IMG/VR virus record: IMGVR_UViG_3300038327_000267
Span: 1-47,212 of that record
Strand: one strand, 5' to 3'
DNA: 47,212 bases
From: a virus
Position numbers and translations under genes: made by a program. The notes below the pieces were generated by a model. It searched no databases and was not told where the DNA came from. It saw nothing but the letters and a program-made list of their open reading frames with translations. Of the stretch, positions 27,286 through 35,872 are shown piece by piece (the stretch's first letter is position 1; each line of letters begins with the position of its first letter).

Positions 27286-27605
27286 TTTTTAGTTTTTCCG
27301 TGAAGTTCAGCCAAAGTTACTTGAAGCGTAATAATCGCTTGCCTAATTTGTGTTAAGTCCTTTATCTCACTTCTGAATAGCATATTGAATGAATCAGGGT
27401 GACCATCGTTAATATGCTTTTGAAATTTGTTTTCTAGTTCCCTTAAATCATTAAGTATATTCTCTTGGTTAATTCTAATGGGTGCAATTTGTCTATTTAG
27501 CGTCAACTCCTGTTGATTCATCATTCCCCAGATTCCACCGACAAGTGCTATCACGGCAGCTAAGCTGCCAAATGCCCTTGCGGCACCTTCCGGATTATTC
27601 GCCAT
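27282..27605 (-). CDS. N-terminally anchored coiled-coil protein (possible inner spanin)
   Basis: The product has 107 residues; the ATG at 27605 follows GGAG. Residues 12-29 (GSLAAVIALVGGIWGMM) form one membrane helix; the remainder is hydrophilic and helical with heptad-like spacing (ILNDLRELENKFQKHI, then LTQIRQAIITLQVTLAEL), as in inner-membrane spanins or other membrane-anchored coiled coils. The next frame encodes a short lipobox peptide that overlaps its stop. No endolysin is present in the window, so the lysis assignment rests on topology and neighbours only. Confidence 0.55.
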   Translation of the reverse strand: MANNPEGAARAFGSLAAVIALVGGIWGMMNQQELTLNRQIAPIRINQENILNDLRELENKFQKHINDGHPDSFNMLFRSEIKDLTQIRQAIITLQVTLAELHGKTKK

Positions 27606-27607
27606 TT

Positions 27608-28975
27608 TTACTCCTGATCAGAAAGGCCAGCGATAAGTCGGTCTCGTTCCCTAGATGTATTCGCGGCAGGTATTGGGTCTGAAACGTAGACATTTCTTAA
27701 TGGATTAAACAAGAATGGTCCCCTGATCTGTCTAGAGCCTCTGATTATGGCTGACCCCCGGTCTATTACAGTAATTCTTGGGCTATTCATATAGCCTATC
27801 ATGGACTCTCTGGCAGTATCCATGCGCTTATGCAACATCTTCTCTTTTTGACCTACTGAGTCCGCTCCAGCAGGGAAGAAGGAAATCCTTAAGTCGTTTA
27901 ATTGTTTACTGACGCCAGCGTTTGTATCCTTTTCTCCACGCATGTCTTGGATTATATCTAAGCATGTCTTATACTTTATATATTCCCTAAATGCCCTATT
28001 TTTTGAAAAAGGGCCTATGTCTATTTTAGAACCTAAAGTTTCATACTCTTCTATTGTGTTTAGCCATATACGTAAACCAAGGTAATCGTCGAGGTAAGTA
28101 TTTGGGATAAGAGTGCCGAGCTCATTTCTAATCATACGTATCCCTACAAGATTAGGGTAGGGCTCTATATGGAGAGTTATTTTCTGTGCCGTGCCAAGAG
28201 TATCACCCGACGTGTCTGCGATAGTAGACGCTAAATAGACTTCTATCGTTGAATTGTTCATCCAATCTCTAGTACTATCTCGAGTTATAGTAATAGTTTT
28301 ATCTAATACACTTCTAGTCACTGAAAGATCGGAATAATCTGCGTCAGTAGCATTTATGTAAAATACTTTATCTTTTGCCAATAGCTGCTTTTCGTCCAAA
28401 AATGCATATTGTTCTAACTGAACCGTTTCCGTAGTCACGGTCGCAGCATCTATCGTATTAGAAAATTTTATTTGTATGGTGTTTTCCGTAGTTGAAACGC
28501 CAAACTTGTGGTTAGTCGGCAAGGAAGAGACTATTTTCATTCCAGAAGAGGCTATCGCAATATCCGACGGTAAGTTTAGATCCCCAGCCAGCACTATCTC
28601 TTCTGCTGTCTTAGCTACAGATGTGGTATCAAGCTGTTCTCCTGTTTGAAAAGAGATAGTTTGAGTAGTCGCAAAATTATTGCCCCCAGATTGTATCGCC
28701 CCAGTAGGAAGAGAGAGGTCTGCACCAATAAAAGTTAGCCTGTATATAGAATTACCTAAAAGCACGGTATAGGGGATTATCGTTATGATAGCCCCGGATA
28801 CACTTATCTCAGCATCTATCACGGTATCTAAAGCTACGGATCTTAAAATGACCGTAGATCCAGATACGGAAGCAGTATCTAAACTTTCGCTAAAGGTAGC
28901 AGTTACTTTTTTATTTAAGTAAACGTTTGTGGCGCCATGTATGGGATCCGACGATGAAAACGTTGGGGCTGGCAT
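27608..28975 (-). CDS. Structural protein with Ig-like (Big_5-type) domains and connector-like C-terminus
   Basis: I choose the ATG at 28975, which lies at good spacing from AAGGAT; a GTG one codon upstream is also possible. The product has 455 residues. The N-terminus starts PTFSSSDPIHGATNVYLNKK, the classic opening of bacterial Ig-like SbsA/Big_5 domains, and a related unit follows near residues 155-270 (NHKFGVSTTENTIQIKFSNTID). The C-terminal 180 residues are helical and basic (LRIWLNTIEEYETLG, FREYIKYKTCLDIIQDM). Ig-like domains commonly decorate phage head or tail proteins and bind surfaces weakly. The gene is two genes after the capsid, so a connector or head-surface role is likely. Confidence 0.6.
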   Translation of the reverse strand: MPAPTFSSSDPIHGATNVYLNKKVTATFSESLDTASVSGSTVILRSVALDTVIDAEISVSGAIITIIPYTVLLGNSIYRLTFIGADLSLPTGAIQSGGNNFATTQTISFQTGEQLDTTSVAKTAEEIVLAGDLNLPSDIAIASSGMKIVSSLPTNHKFGVSTTENTIQIKFSNTIDAATVTTETVQLEQYAFLDEKQLLAKDKVFYINATDADYSDLSVTRSVLDKTITITRDSTRDWMNNSTIEVYLASTIADTSGDTLGTAQKITLHIEPYPNLVGIRMIRNELGTLIPNTYLDDYLGLRIWLNTIEEYETLGSKIDIGPFSKNRAFREYIKYKTCLDIIQDMRGEKDTNAGVSKQLNDLRISFFPAGADSVGQKEKMLHKRMDTARESMIGYMNSPRITVIDRGSAIIRGSRQIRGPFLFNPLRNVYVSDPIPAANTSRERDRLIAGLSDQE

Positions 28976-28988
28976 CACACATCCTTAG

Positions 28989-29570
28989 TTAAATTAAATC
29001 TTTATTGGGGGGAGTTTCTACGCCTACACGCATTCCTATTTCGGCTGTACGCATTCCAACATCGATTTTCTTTTTGTAAAGCGTTGTATCAACAATTTTT
29101 CCGGGTCCCGGAATATTGCTTAAGGCAAACTCGAAGTACTCTAGGATTCTAGATCTGTCTTGTTTCGCTTGTTCGTATTCGACAAGCTCTTCGATTATGG
29201 CTCTTGCCCCATAGTCCTTAGCAAGTTTGCCAGAAATTATGGGAACAATTTTAGGATGCAGATCTTTTACACTTTTACAAGTGTCTAAGCACGTCTTAAG
29301 ATCTTGCATTAAATCGGTAGGTTTGTCTATAAATGGGATATGGGACTTAGATTTAACTAAAAAACCCATATCTATAGATTTTTGTATTGAACGTCTATCC
29401 TCGGCAGAAACATCGGTTGTAACTTTTGCGGTAGGTTTATCCGGAGATAAAACAAAAGTATCTAACGCGTAAAATTGTCTACGCTTCATGTTTAACGAGA
29501 CGTAGGTATTAACTTTGATAGGCTTATCCCCGGGGAGAGAAGCAGAAGTATTGGAAATTTTTATCGACAA
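28989..29570 (-). CDS. Conserved structural-region protein of unknown function
   Basis: The product has 193 residues. The start is a TTG at 29570 with AGAGG about seven bases upstream, between the capsid terminator and the gene. The N-terminal 50 residues are beta-like (IKVNTYVSLNMKRRQFYALDTFV), the middle is helical (DLKTCLDTCKSVKDL; IIEELVEYEQAKQDRSRILEY) and the C-terminus is basic (KKKIDVGMRTAEIGMR). No membrane segment, no catalytic motif. The first gene after the capsid is often a head-completion or connector protein; that is inference from position only. Confidence 0.5.
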   Translation of the reverse strand: MSIKISNTSASLPGDKPIKVNTYVSLNMKRRQFYALDTFVLSPDKPTAKVTTDVSAEDRRSIQKSIDMGFLVKSKSHIPFIDKPTDLMQDLKTCLDTCKSVKDLHPKIVPIISGKLAKDYGARAIIEELVEYEQAKQDRSRILEYFEFALSNIPGPGKIVDTTLYKKKIDVGMRTAEIGMRVGVETPPNKDLI

Positions 29571-29582
29571 ATTAAACCTCTT

Positions 29583-29614
29583 AAAAAATGCCCGGGAGTG
29601 TATTACTCCCGGGC
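29583..29614 (-). terminator. Rho-independent terminator after the major capsid gene
   Basis: On the minus strand a ten-base stem, GCCCGGGAGT (plus-strand 29590-29599) against ACTCCCGGGC (29605-29614), has a five-base loop and is followed by a run of six Us (29588-29583). It lies about 20 bases after the capsid stop. Such a site lets the capsid message accumulate above the downstream genes. Confidence 0.9.
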
Positions 29615-29636
29615 CAACCCTATGTCAAATTACTGT

Positions 29637-31094
29637 TTAAGGATTGTACGAGTTACCAGCGTAGTCGCTCGTAGTTACCTGGCCAGTACCGAACTGAAGC
29701 ACCGGAGCAGACTCAGGATCGATGGACTTATCGATGACAATTCCTTTGGCAGTTCTAATCGCCTTACCGTTGTTGATATTTTCAACAGCGTAACGCTCGC
29801 GAAGTTTGATCTTGCGGATGTCACGTGCGGGATCATCAAACTCTTCAGTGACTACCTCTTCGTCAACAACAAGAACTCCAAGCTCGTTAGTATCAACCAT
29901 CCAGAACTCAGTCATGTTTAGGTTGGCATCGTAAGGAACAAATGGAGAAACAATGATGTTGAGTCCAGACGGGAATCCAGCAGGAAGTCTACTGGAGGTT
30001 GTCGCAATCGCTGCAGGATCCGTGAGCTGCGTCTCTTGGTTTAATCCGCCAACTCGGAAAAGGTCCCCAGATCCAGGTTTCCCCTGGTAGTTTTGGAACA
30101 TTTCTCCATTGTTAGCAAAACCAAAGGCGCGAAGCTGGGGGTTAAGGGCAAAGGTGAGCCATCCGAAGGGATGCATGACGATTGCATTCGGAACGTATCC
30201 GTCATCAACCATACTAGCGTACATCCGGAAAACATCTTCGATAGTGATGGTTCCATTTTTTATACCATCAATACCTCGACCATTACTCATTACAGACCCA
30301 GCAGCAGCACCAGTGTTATCGATGTAGGAAATTCCAGAAGTGGTGATCATGTCAGCCACCTTCTGCTCCTTATGACGAATCAAAGCACGACCTGCTGCAC
30401 GCAGATGCATACTCATTACGTCAAACAAAGAATAACGAAGCATCTCTTCGGTAAATTTAACAGCAACACCCGACTTTCCGATGGTCGCAGTAACTTGTCC
30501 TGCGAATTCCATCGTCTGTTCTGGGTATTCCCCACCCTCTGGGATATCGGCAGCAGTGAATGCGCCCATAGCCGGGAAGGTAAGAGTCGTGCCAACCTGG
30601 AAATTAATTCTCTGAAGAAGGGGAGTAAGAGCAATTGTTGGTTCAATTGCATCCCTAACAGTCTGAGAAATCACCTTTGGGATAAGCATCGGCTGCTCAA
30701 ACGCAAATTGTGTATCGTAAAATTCTTCCTTCTTGGTTTCACCAGAATCGAAAGAAGCTTTACGCTTACTATCGGCTTGAATCATGTCATCAAGAGTAAA
30801 CTTATGGCCGGGGGCACTTGGGAGAGAACCATTATTTTTCCAAATGCTATACATTCGGTCAAACTTTTGATCAAACTCTCTCTTGGGTAAAGTATCGTCA
30901 GCAAAAGCCTTAAGTCTGTTAAGCGCTTTTGCGTCGAATCCTTTATCTTCAAGATTATCGGCTATGGCGTTGTCGACTGCATGGGTGATACCATTCTCGG
31001 TATCTTCGACAAGGCGAAGGATGGTATCCTTCTGATCCTCATCAAAGCACCGTTCAATGGCGCCCTCGTCGACTCCAATCAATCTATCACTCAT
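29637..31094 (-). CDS. Major capsid protein (HK97 fold)
   Basis: The product has 485 residues with an ATG start. About 120 charged, helical N-terminal residues are followed by a classic HK97-type core. FAFEQPMLIPKVISQTVRDAI leads in; TLTFPAMGAFTAADIPEGGEY resembles the E-loop/N-arm region; KFTEEMLRYSLFDVMSMHLR is the spine-like helix; and TIEDVFRMYASMVDDGYVPNAIVMHPFGW matches the A-domain of large-phage capsids. The N-terminal extension may be a delta domain removed by the upstream protease (inference). The gene is flanked by a capsid-associated gene and a strong terminator, as for highly expressed capsid genes. Confidence 0.88.
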   Translation of the reverse strand: MSDRLIGVDEGAIERCFDEDQKDTILRLVEDTENGITHAVDNAIADNLEDKGFDAKALNRLKAFADDTLPKREFDQKFDRMYSIWKNNGSLPSAPGHKFTLDDMIQADSKRKASFDSGETKKEEFYDTQFAFEQPMLIPKVISQTVRDAIEPTIALTPLLQRINFQVGTTLTFPAMGAFTAADIPEGGEYPEQTMEFAGQVTATIGKSGVAVKFTEEMLRYSLFDVMSMHLRAAGRALIRHKEQKVADMITTSGISYIDNTGAAAGSVMSNGRGIDGIKNGTITIEDVFRMYASMVDDGYVPNAIVMHPFGWLTFALNPQLRAFGFANNGEMFQNYQGKPGSGDLFRVGGLNQETQLTDPAAIATTSSRLPAGFPSGLNIIVSPFVPYDANLNMTEFWMVDTNELGVLVVDEEVVTEEFDDPARDIRKIKLRERYAVENINNGKAIRTAKGIVIDKSIDPESAPVLQFGTGQVTTSDYAGNSYNP

Positions 31095-31105
31095 TTGTTA
31101 TCTCC

Positions 31106-32056
31106 TTACAGATCAACTTTGATCACGAGAGCAAAATAGTCTCCAGCAGAATCAGAGACTGCATGCTCGAACATTGCGGGGATACCCTGAGTACCGGAGC
31201 CACTAAGGCCAAGGCCAGGAACAGTCTGAACCTTTTTCAGGGTGTTGAATTGATGGTCACTATTAAGATTAGTAAGAGTAGTTCCTGCGGCAAGTTTAGC
31301 AGAAAGTCTAGTTCCACTGCCTCCGCCGCCAGCAATTTTGTACTTATCGATACAACGGCCAACAACGTAATTGGCAGAAGCTGTCGCACCATCCCAAGTA
31401 GTAAGGCGGCCAGGAGTAATCGCGGCAACGTTGTATGCCTTATTGGTGGCTTTGTGGTTTCCAGTACTAGTACCGTCTCCAGCGACTCTAACAATGTCAC
31501 CGGGCTCAATGTCAAGCTCAGCAGTAGTTATGGCGGGCATTACGATAGAGTAATTACCCATCAAGATTGAAGGCATTAAGTCGCGTTTGTAATTTGTGTA
31601 TTTAGACTTAAGGACTTCAGAGTAAACAGGGGCAGTCAAGACACCGATGGGCTTAATGTTTTGTACAAGCATCGTACTAGCGCCCTCATCGGTTCCGTCA
31701 GCATTTACCGCAGCGCCTGCAGCAGTGGCATCATCAATGTTATGGGTTCCAAAATCACTATCCTTAGAAGTGTACTGGACAGTGTATTTTCCCCAACAGG
31801 CTGGAGTTAATGCTCTTGCGCCTACTTCGGCGGTAGTGAAGAGGTTAGTAGCGTCAAACTGACCAGTGTCATTTAGTCTACCAACAAAAGTACCTGGTAA
31901 CAAAACAATGGGGTCATCGTCATGAAGCTTGTCTAGCATTGAAATTGGAAGAAATTTTGCGGCTCTAAGACCCTGGATAGAAGGTCTTACACCTTCGTAA
32001 AGCTCCTGGTAAGGATGATGGATCTTTTCGTAGCCTCGTGCAATTCGGATTGCCAT
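31106..32056 (-). CDS. Capsid-associated structural protein (decoration-like)
   Basis: The product has 316 residues with an ATG start, eleven bases upstream of the capsid gene. It is rich in Gly, Ala and Thr and beta-like: PIVLLPGTFVGRLNDTG, ELDIEPGDIVRVAGDGTSTG and NYVVGRCIDKYKI resemble beta-tulip or SH3-like folds found in decoration and head-vertex proteins. The region NIKPIGVLTAPVYSEVL and the closing DYFALVIKVDL support a compact beta protein. The location between protease and capsid is typical for a decoration or head-stabilising protein. I do not recognise the family by name. Confidence 0.6.
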   Translation of the reverse strand: MAIRIARGYEKIHHPYQELYEGVRPSIQGLRAAKFLPISMLDKLHDDDPIVLLPGTFVGRLNDTGQFDATNLFTTAEVGARALTPACWGKYTVQYTSKDSDFGTHNIDDATAAGAAVNADGTDEGASTMLVQNIKPIGVLTAPVYSEVLKSKYTNYKRDLMPSILMGNYSIVMPAITTAELDIEPGDIVRVAGDGTSTGNHKATNKAYNVAAITPGRLTTWDGATASANYVVGRCIDKYKIAGGGGSGTRLSAKLAAGTTLTNLNSDHQFNTLKKVQTVPGLGLSGSGTQGIPAMFEHAVSDSAGDYFALVIKVDL

Positions 32057-32070
32057 TTAAGGTCTCCTTA

Positions 32071-33735
32071 TTAAATTTGATCTCTAGGATCAATTTGTTC
32101 TTGTTTGTGATTAACGACAAGTTCTTCTTTCATAGAACGCACAATTGGAGGTTTTTCCTCTGTACGGTCTTTTATAAAAGAAGGAAGTCCTTTGGTCTTA
32201 AAGCTACTTGCCAGCTCAGGCACAAGATCCTCGATGCTGTCTCTTAGGCTTTCGACACTTCTAGTCGCGACCTTTTCAATTGCTTCAGCAAAAGTCTCAC
32301 TGTCTTTAATCGATTTGACGTGAGGTTTCTGCAATTGCAATTGGATAGTCACAAGCTGAGAAGAAAGCTGCTTCTTAAATTGTTCATTAAGACTAGCATT
32401 CTGGTCCATTAAAGCATTATACTCACCAATTTTGGTATCATATAATTGCTTTGCTTTCGCTAACTCTGCTTCAAGTTCCGCAGTCCTGATCTGGCTATCT
32501 GCCAAAGCAGTTTCTAAAATGTTTAAAGTTCTGTCGGAGCCATCAGGGGATTTGACATGCTGGGTGTCCTCAGCAACTACCTCGGGCTCATTATTTTTAG
32601 TTTGGTCGCTCATGGCTTCCTCTGATTCCCTTCCGTCATTTTTAAATTTATCTAAAAGCTGATTAAAGTGTTTTTCTACAGTTTCTTTTACTTTATCGAC
32701 ATCGATATTCTTGATGGCATTTTCTGTTAAAAAAGCAAATTTGATCTTGTCTCTGTCGGAATCTTCCTCCAGTTCATACTTTTTATTGGAAATTCCTTCA
32801 ATGGCTTCAAGTCTTTTAGTTAAAGATTGTGCTGTCTTAGCCTCTTTAAACGTTTCTGGGACTGAGACTCTTACGGAATTTCTGATGTTGTCTGCTCCGT
32901 AAGGTAGTTCATCTTTTTTATCTTCTGATCTAATCAATTCAGTGATTCTCCCATCAGAGTCCGTTAAGGCAATAGAGCAAAGCCCTCCCATGGAATCTGC
33001 CGTGACAACCTCAACATTCTCTTCTCTAGACTCAGGAACAAGTGAGCTATCAAAGTCTGCACTGAGTATTCCGGCAAGTTCGTTGGCGGGATGGTTAACA
33101 AAAGAGCATTCTAGGTACTTCATTTTACCAGTGACTAGATAAGCTCTATACTTAATTCCATCTACGTCATAAACACTTCCAGGTCTATGCTCGCAAATTT
33201 CTTCTTCTTTAGAATCATTTAACCAATCGTATCCGCATATAGAGCATCTAGCTTTATTACTGGTTTGACCAGTAGAAACAGTTTTATATCTGCCATCCAA
33301 TATTTTTTGTTGAGCATCTCTATCGGATATGCTACCTCCGATAAGTATATACCCCGAACCCATACTTGTTCCATGATCAGGATGTTTCCAGTCATTGCTG
33401 AATTTATCATCGTCCCATAGCTGAACAAACTTTTGGGCGTCTACTCTACCTATTGGTTCTGATTTAGACTCGTGATGCTTAAGAAAAGGTTTATCATATC
33501 CGGCTGTTCCGCCATTGTCTTTTGAAACCCAGGTGGGAGCTCCAGCCTTTACCCCCTTACCGGGGTAGACACGATTATTTAGCAGATATCCCGCGTGGGT
33601 AGCTCTGATGGCAACTCTAAAAGTGGGCGAGTTGCTTGAACCATATAAATCCTCTAAGAGATTGGCGGCATCTGAGAACACGTTAGATCTGTCTGGCATA
33701 CCAAATAAATCAGTGAATCGGATTTGCCTATTCAT
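32071..33735 (-). CDS. Prohead protease fused to scaffold-like coiled coil
   Basis: The product has 554 residues; the ATG overlaps the portal stop by eight bases. Residues 36-225 have the layout of phage prohead proteases: an N-terminal strand (FRVAIRATHAGYLLNNRVYP), His87/His88 in LKHHESK, Ser154 in VSTGQ, and the later strand LECSFVNHPANELAG that usually closes the fold. After the Ser comes a C-x2-C (C164, C167) with C181 and H183, a possible zinc site. From about residue 390 to 470 a long coiled coil (LNILETALADSQIRTAEL, then QLYDTKIGEY) fits an internal scaffold. It would cleave scaffold and capsid N-terminal extensions in the prohead. Catalytic residues are assigned by pattern and not aligned. 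Confidence 0.72.
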   Translation of the reverse strand: MNRQIRFTDLFGMPDRSNVFSDAANLLEDLYGSSNSPTFRVAIRATHAGYLLNNRVYPGKGVKAGAPTWVSKDNGGTAGYDKPFLKHHESKSEPIGRVDAQKFVQLWDDDKFSNDWKHPDHGTSMGSGYILIGGSISDRDAQQKILDGRYKTVSTGQTSNKARCSICGYDWLNDSKEEEICEHRPGSVYDVDGIKYRAYLVTGKMKYLECSFVNHPANELAGILSADFDSSLVPESREENVEVVTADSMGGLCSIALTDSDGRITELIRSEDKKDELPYGADNIRNSVRVSVPETFKEAKTAQSLTKRLEAIEGISNKKYELEEDSDRDKIKFAFLTENAIKNIDVDKVKETVEKHFNQLLDKFKNDGRESEEAMSDQTKNNEPEVVAEDTQHVKSPDGSDRTLNILETALADSQIRTAELEAELAKAKQLYDTKIGEYNALMDQNASLNEQFKKQLSSQLVTIQLQLQKPHVKSIKDSETFAEAIEKVATRSVESLRDSIEDLVPELASSFKTKGLPSFIKDRTEEKPPIVRSMKEELVVNHKQEQIDPRDQI

Positions 33736-35872
33736 TCGCTACATCCTCTCGACTTAAACCTATCGATATGTTATTTAAAAAATAATTTGAGACGTCTCTT
33801 TTTTTAATCTCATTTATTTTTTTTATTTCAATTTTTTCAATATTTTCATCATCTGTAGTCATGATTTTTACTTTATCTATCCCATTCTTTTCTAAAATCA
33901 TTAGGTAACCATACTTGTATGAAAAGTCCGTATTCTGTACAGCAATTCCCTCTAGCTCCGTTTTTAGCACATCAAATATGCTACTAATTCTCGATAGATC
34001 GATATCTATCTTCGAGTCCCTTTCGAGATCTATCTTTAACATTATCATAGCCTTACGGTTGAGTTTTATCAACGGTATACGTATATGCTTAGATATGAAG
34101 CCAGATATATCATCTTTTGTCAATAACTTATTGGAGTTAATATCAAGATTTGCTTTCTTACATCCGCGTTCTATCTCAGAAAGTAAATATTTTTTCGCGT
34201 CTGCAACCATCATCTCTGTTTTAGCGATTAGGCATCTTTTGATATCTTCGGATTTAACTATCTTATTATACTTAACGCTATTATTGGTAAGATCGCATAT
34301 CCCATCGCACATTTCTCCCCAAGAATATCCGAACTCATCATATAACTTCTTAGATACTTCACTATTCTGAGCGACTGCCTTTTTAGTGCTGGCGGTACCA
34401 TGCTGATTAGTTGGACGAGATTTATTAGCAGTCGCGTTAGATGATCCTTCTGAACGACTCTTGTTCTGTGCGCTAAGTTCAGTCAACGGCTTGGTATACA
34501 ACTCATGGAAAGTATTCTTTCGATCTTTATCGAGGTATGATTCTTTGTTCAGATATTCAGTTCTAAGCTCGTCTTGCGTTATGGCATTTTGTAAAAATAG
34601 TTGTATCCCATGATTTTGATGCGCACGCATTTCCTCACGATCAATATCGGGGAATTTTAGGACAACTCTGGTCTCTTTGTTAAGATCAAACCCGCCCTCT
34701 AACAGCAATATGTCAATAACTTTAGCCGTAAATATTTCTGCAAATACATTCTGTATTTCAGAACATGCGTCGACTAAGCTCTTTGTGACTGTCTGGGCAG
34801 TAGCTCTGTTGGCAGTATCTCCTCGACCTAGATCGATACCGGATAACCTTAACCCACCTAAAACCCTGGCTTCGAAGTGAGCTAAATATGGCTGGAGGTC
34901 TAACACTTGCCCCTCAGTCCCAAGCATATTTATTTCCACTCGCTCCGTAGTAACAAGGCCGCCTTCCGGAGGAAGTGCATCGACTTGTGATCCGATCATA
35001 TCTACTTCTGAATAACTGGATCCATCCGGCGCAGTAACATACCCCGCGGGCTTATCCTTAGTCCCAACCTTGGCATGAAACAGAGGAAAAGTGTGCTTGT
35101 GTGTTACGAGTTCTGCTAGCTCTTCAAGTCTTCTGAGAGCCCTAATATCTTCGAGCACGGGAATTATATAGGGTGTGCCAAATGTAAATCCGGATTTTCT
35201 GTCGAGTGTGAAGTGCACTACATCTGATGAACTAAACTTTTTTTCCTTTTGGGCATCCCAAAGTTTTTGCTTCCACTGCATCGGTCTACCGAACTCATTC
35301 TTTTTAACAGCCATACTCGTGGGATCTGAAGGATACAGCCCGGATATAGGCTGCATTGTTTTACCAAACATTCTTATAGATGAGCCACTAGATCTTAACG
35401 GATCTCTTTTGAGTATCAGCATTGAGTTGCCATATGCAATGAGATTAGTTAAAAGCTCTCTGACTATTGCGGAGATAGGTTCACCAGTTATAAGTTCTAT
35501 TTCTGCAAGCCTGTCTTTTACGTAAGAGATGGTCTCGTTGTCTTTACCCTGCAGATACCATCCCTCCTTCATTACTAGTTCTCTATGCCTTCTGATCGAG
35601 GCAGCAAAATAAGATTCAATATCTAAAGTTTTACCTATTTCGCCTAAGTTATACATCGGAGAAATGAAGCCATTTTCAGATCCCGAAGATAAACCCGGAT
35701 ACCCTCTTGCGGATAAGCTTGTTTTATAATAAAGTGTAGATACTGCTTGTCTCGGAGAGGTCTTTATCGCCTCCCCTATCGACTCAGATTTCTTGCCCTG
35801 AGCAAGCTTAATATCTTCATGCTCTACCTTTGTTGCAGAAAAAAGCGCGGCAACTCTACCTAGAAGTCCCAT
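33728..35872 (-). CDS. Portal protein
   Basis: The product has 714 residues; the ATG at 35872 overlaps the end of the preceding gene. The first 480 residues follow the portal layout: an N-terminal basic part, an ESYFAASIRRHRELVMKEGW helix, INA/LIAYGNSMLILKRDP and the wing region, then HFTLDRKSGFTFGTPYIIP and a C-terminal helix with AHFEARVLGGLRLSGIDLG. The portal is the dodecameric ring for DNA passage and docks terminase. About 230 extra residues follow, rich in Lys, Ile and Asp, which could be a crown or an appended domain. Terminase lies two genes upstream and the protease immediately downstream, as expected. Confidence 0.85.
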   Translation of the reverse strand: MGLLGRVAALFSATKVEHEDIKLAQGKKSESIGEAIKTSPRQAVSTLYYKTSLSARGYPGLSSGSENGFISPMYNLGEIGKTLDIESYFAASIRRHRELVMKEGWYLQGKDNETISYVKDRLAEIELITGEPISAIVRELLTNLIAYGNSMLILKRDPLRSSGSSIRMFGKTMQPISGLYPSDPTSMAVKKNEFGRPMQWKQKLWDAQKEKKFSSSDVVHFTLDRKSGFTFGTPYIIPVLEDIRALRRLEELAELVTHKHTFPLFHAKVGTKDKPAGYVTAPDGSSYSEVDMIGSQVDALPPEGGLVTTERVEINMLGTEGQVLDLQPYLAHFEARVLGGLRLSGIDLGRGDTANRATAQTVTKSLVDACSEIQNVFAEIFTAKVIDILLLEGGFDLNKETRVVLKFPDIDREEMRAHQNHGIQLFLQNAITQDELRTEYLNKESYLDKDRKNTFHELYTKPLTELSAQNKSRSEGSSNATANKSRPTNQHGTASTKKAVAQNSEVSKKLYDEFGYSWGEMCDGICDLTNNSVKYNKIVKSEDIKRCLIAKTEMMVADAKKYLLSEIERGCKKANLDINSNKLLTKDDISGFISKHIRIPLIKLNRKAMIMLKIDLERDSKIDIDLSRISSIFDVLKTELEGIAVQNTDFSYKYGYLMILEKNGIDKVKIMTTDDENIEKIEIKKINEIKKRDVSNYFLNNISIGLSREDVANE

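Noticed and set aside
30093-30890. 265-codon open frame on the plus strand
   Set aside because: It lies wholly opposite the major capsid gene, has no ribosome site, and its product has the composition of a reverse-strand shadow.
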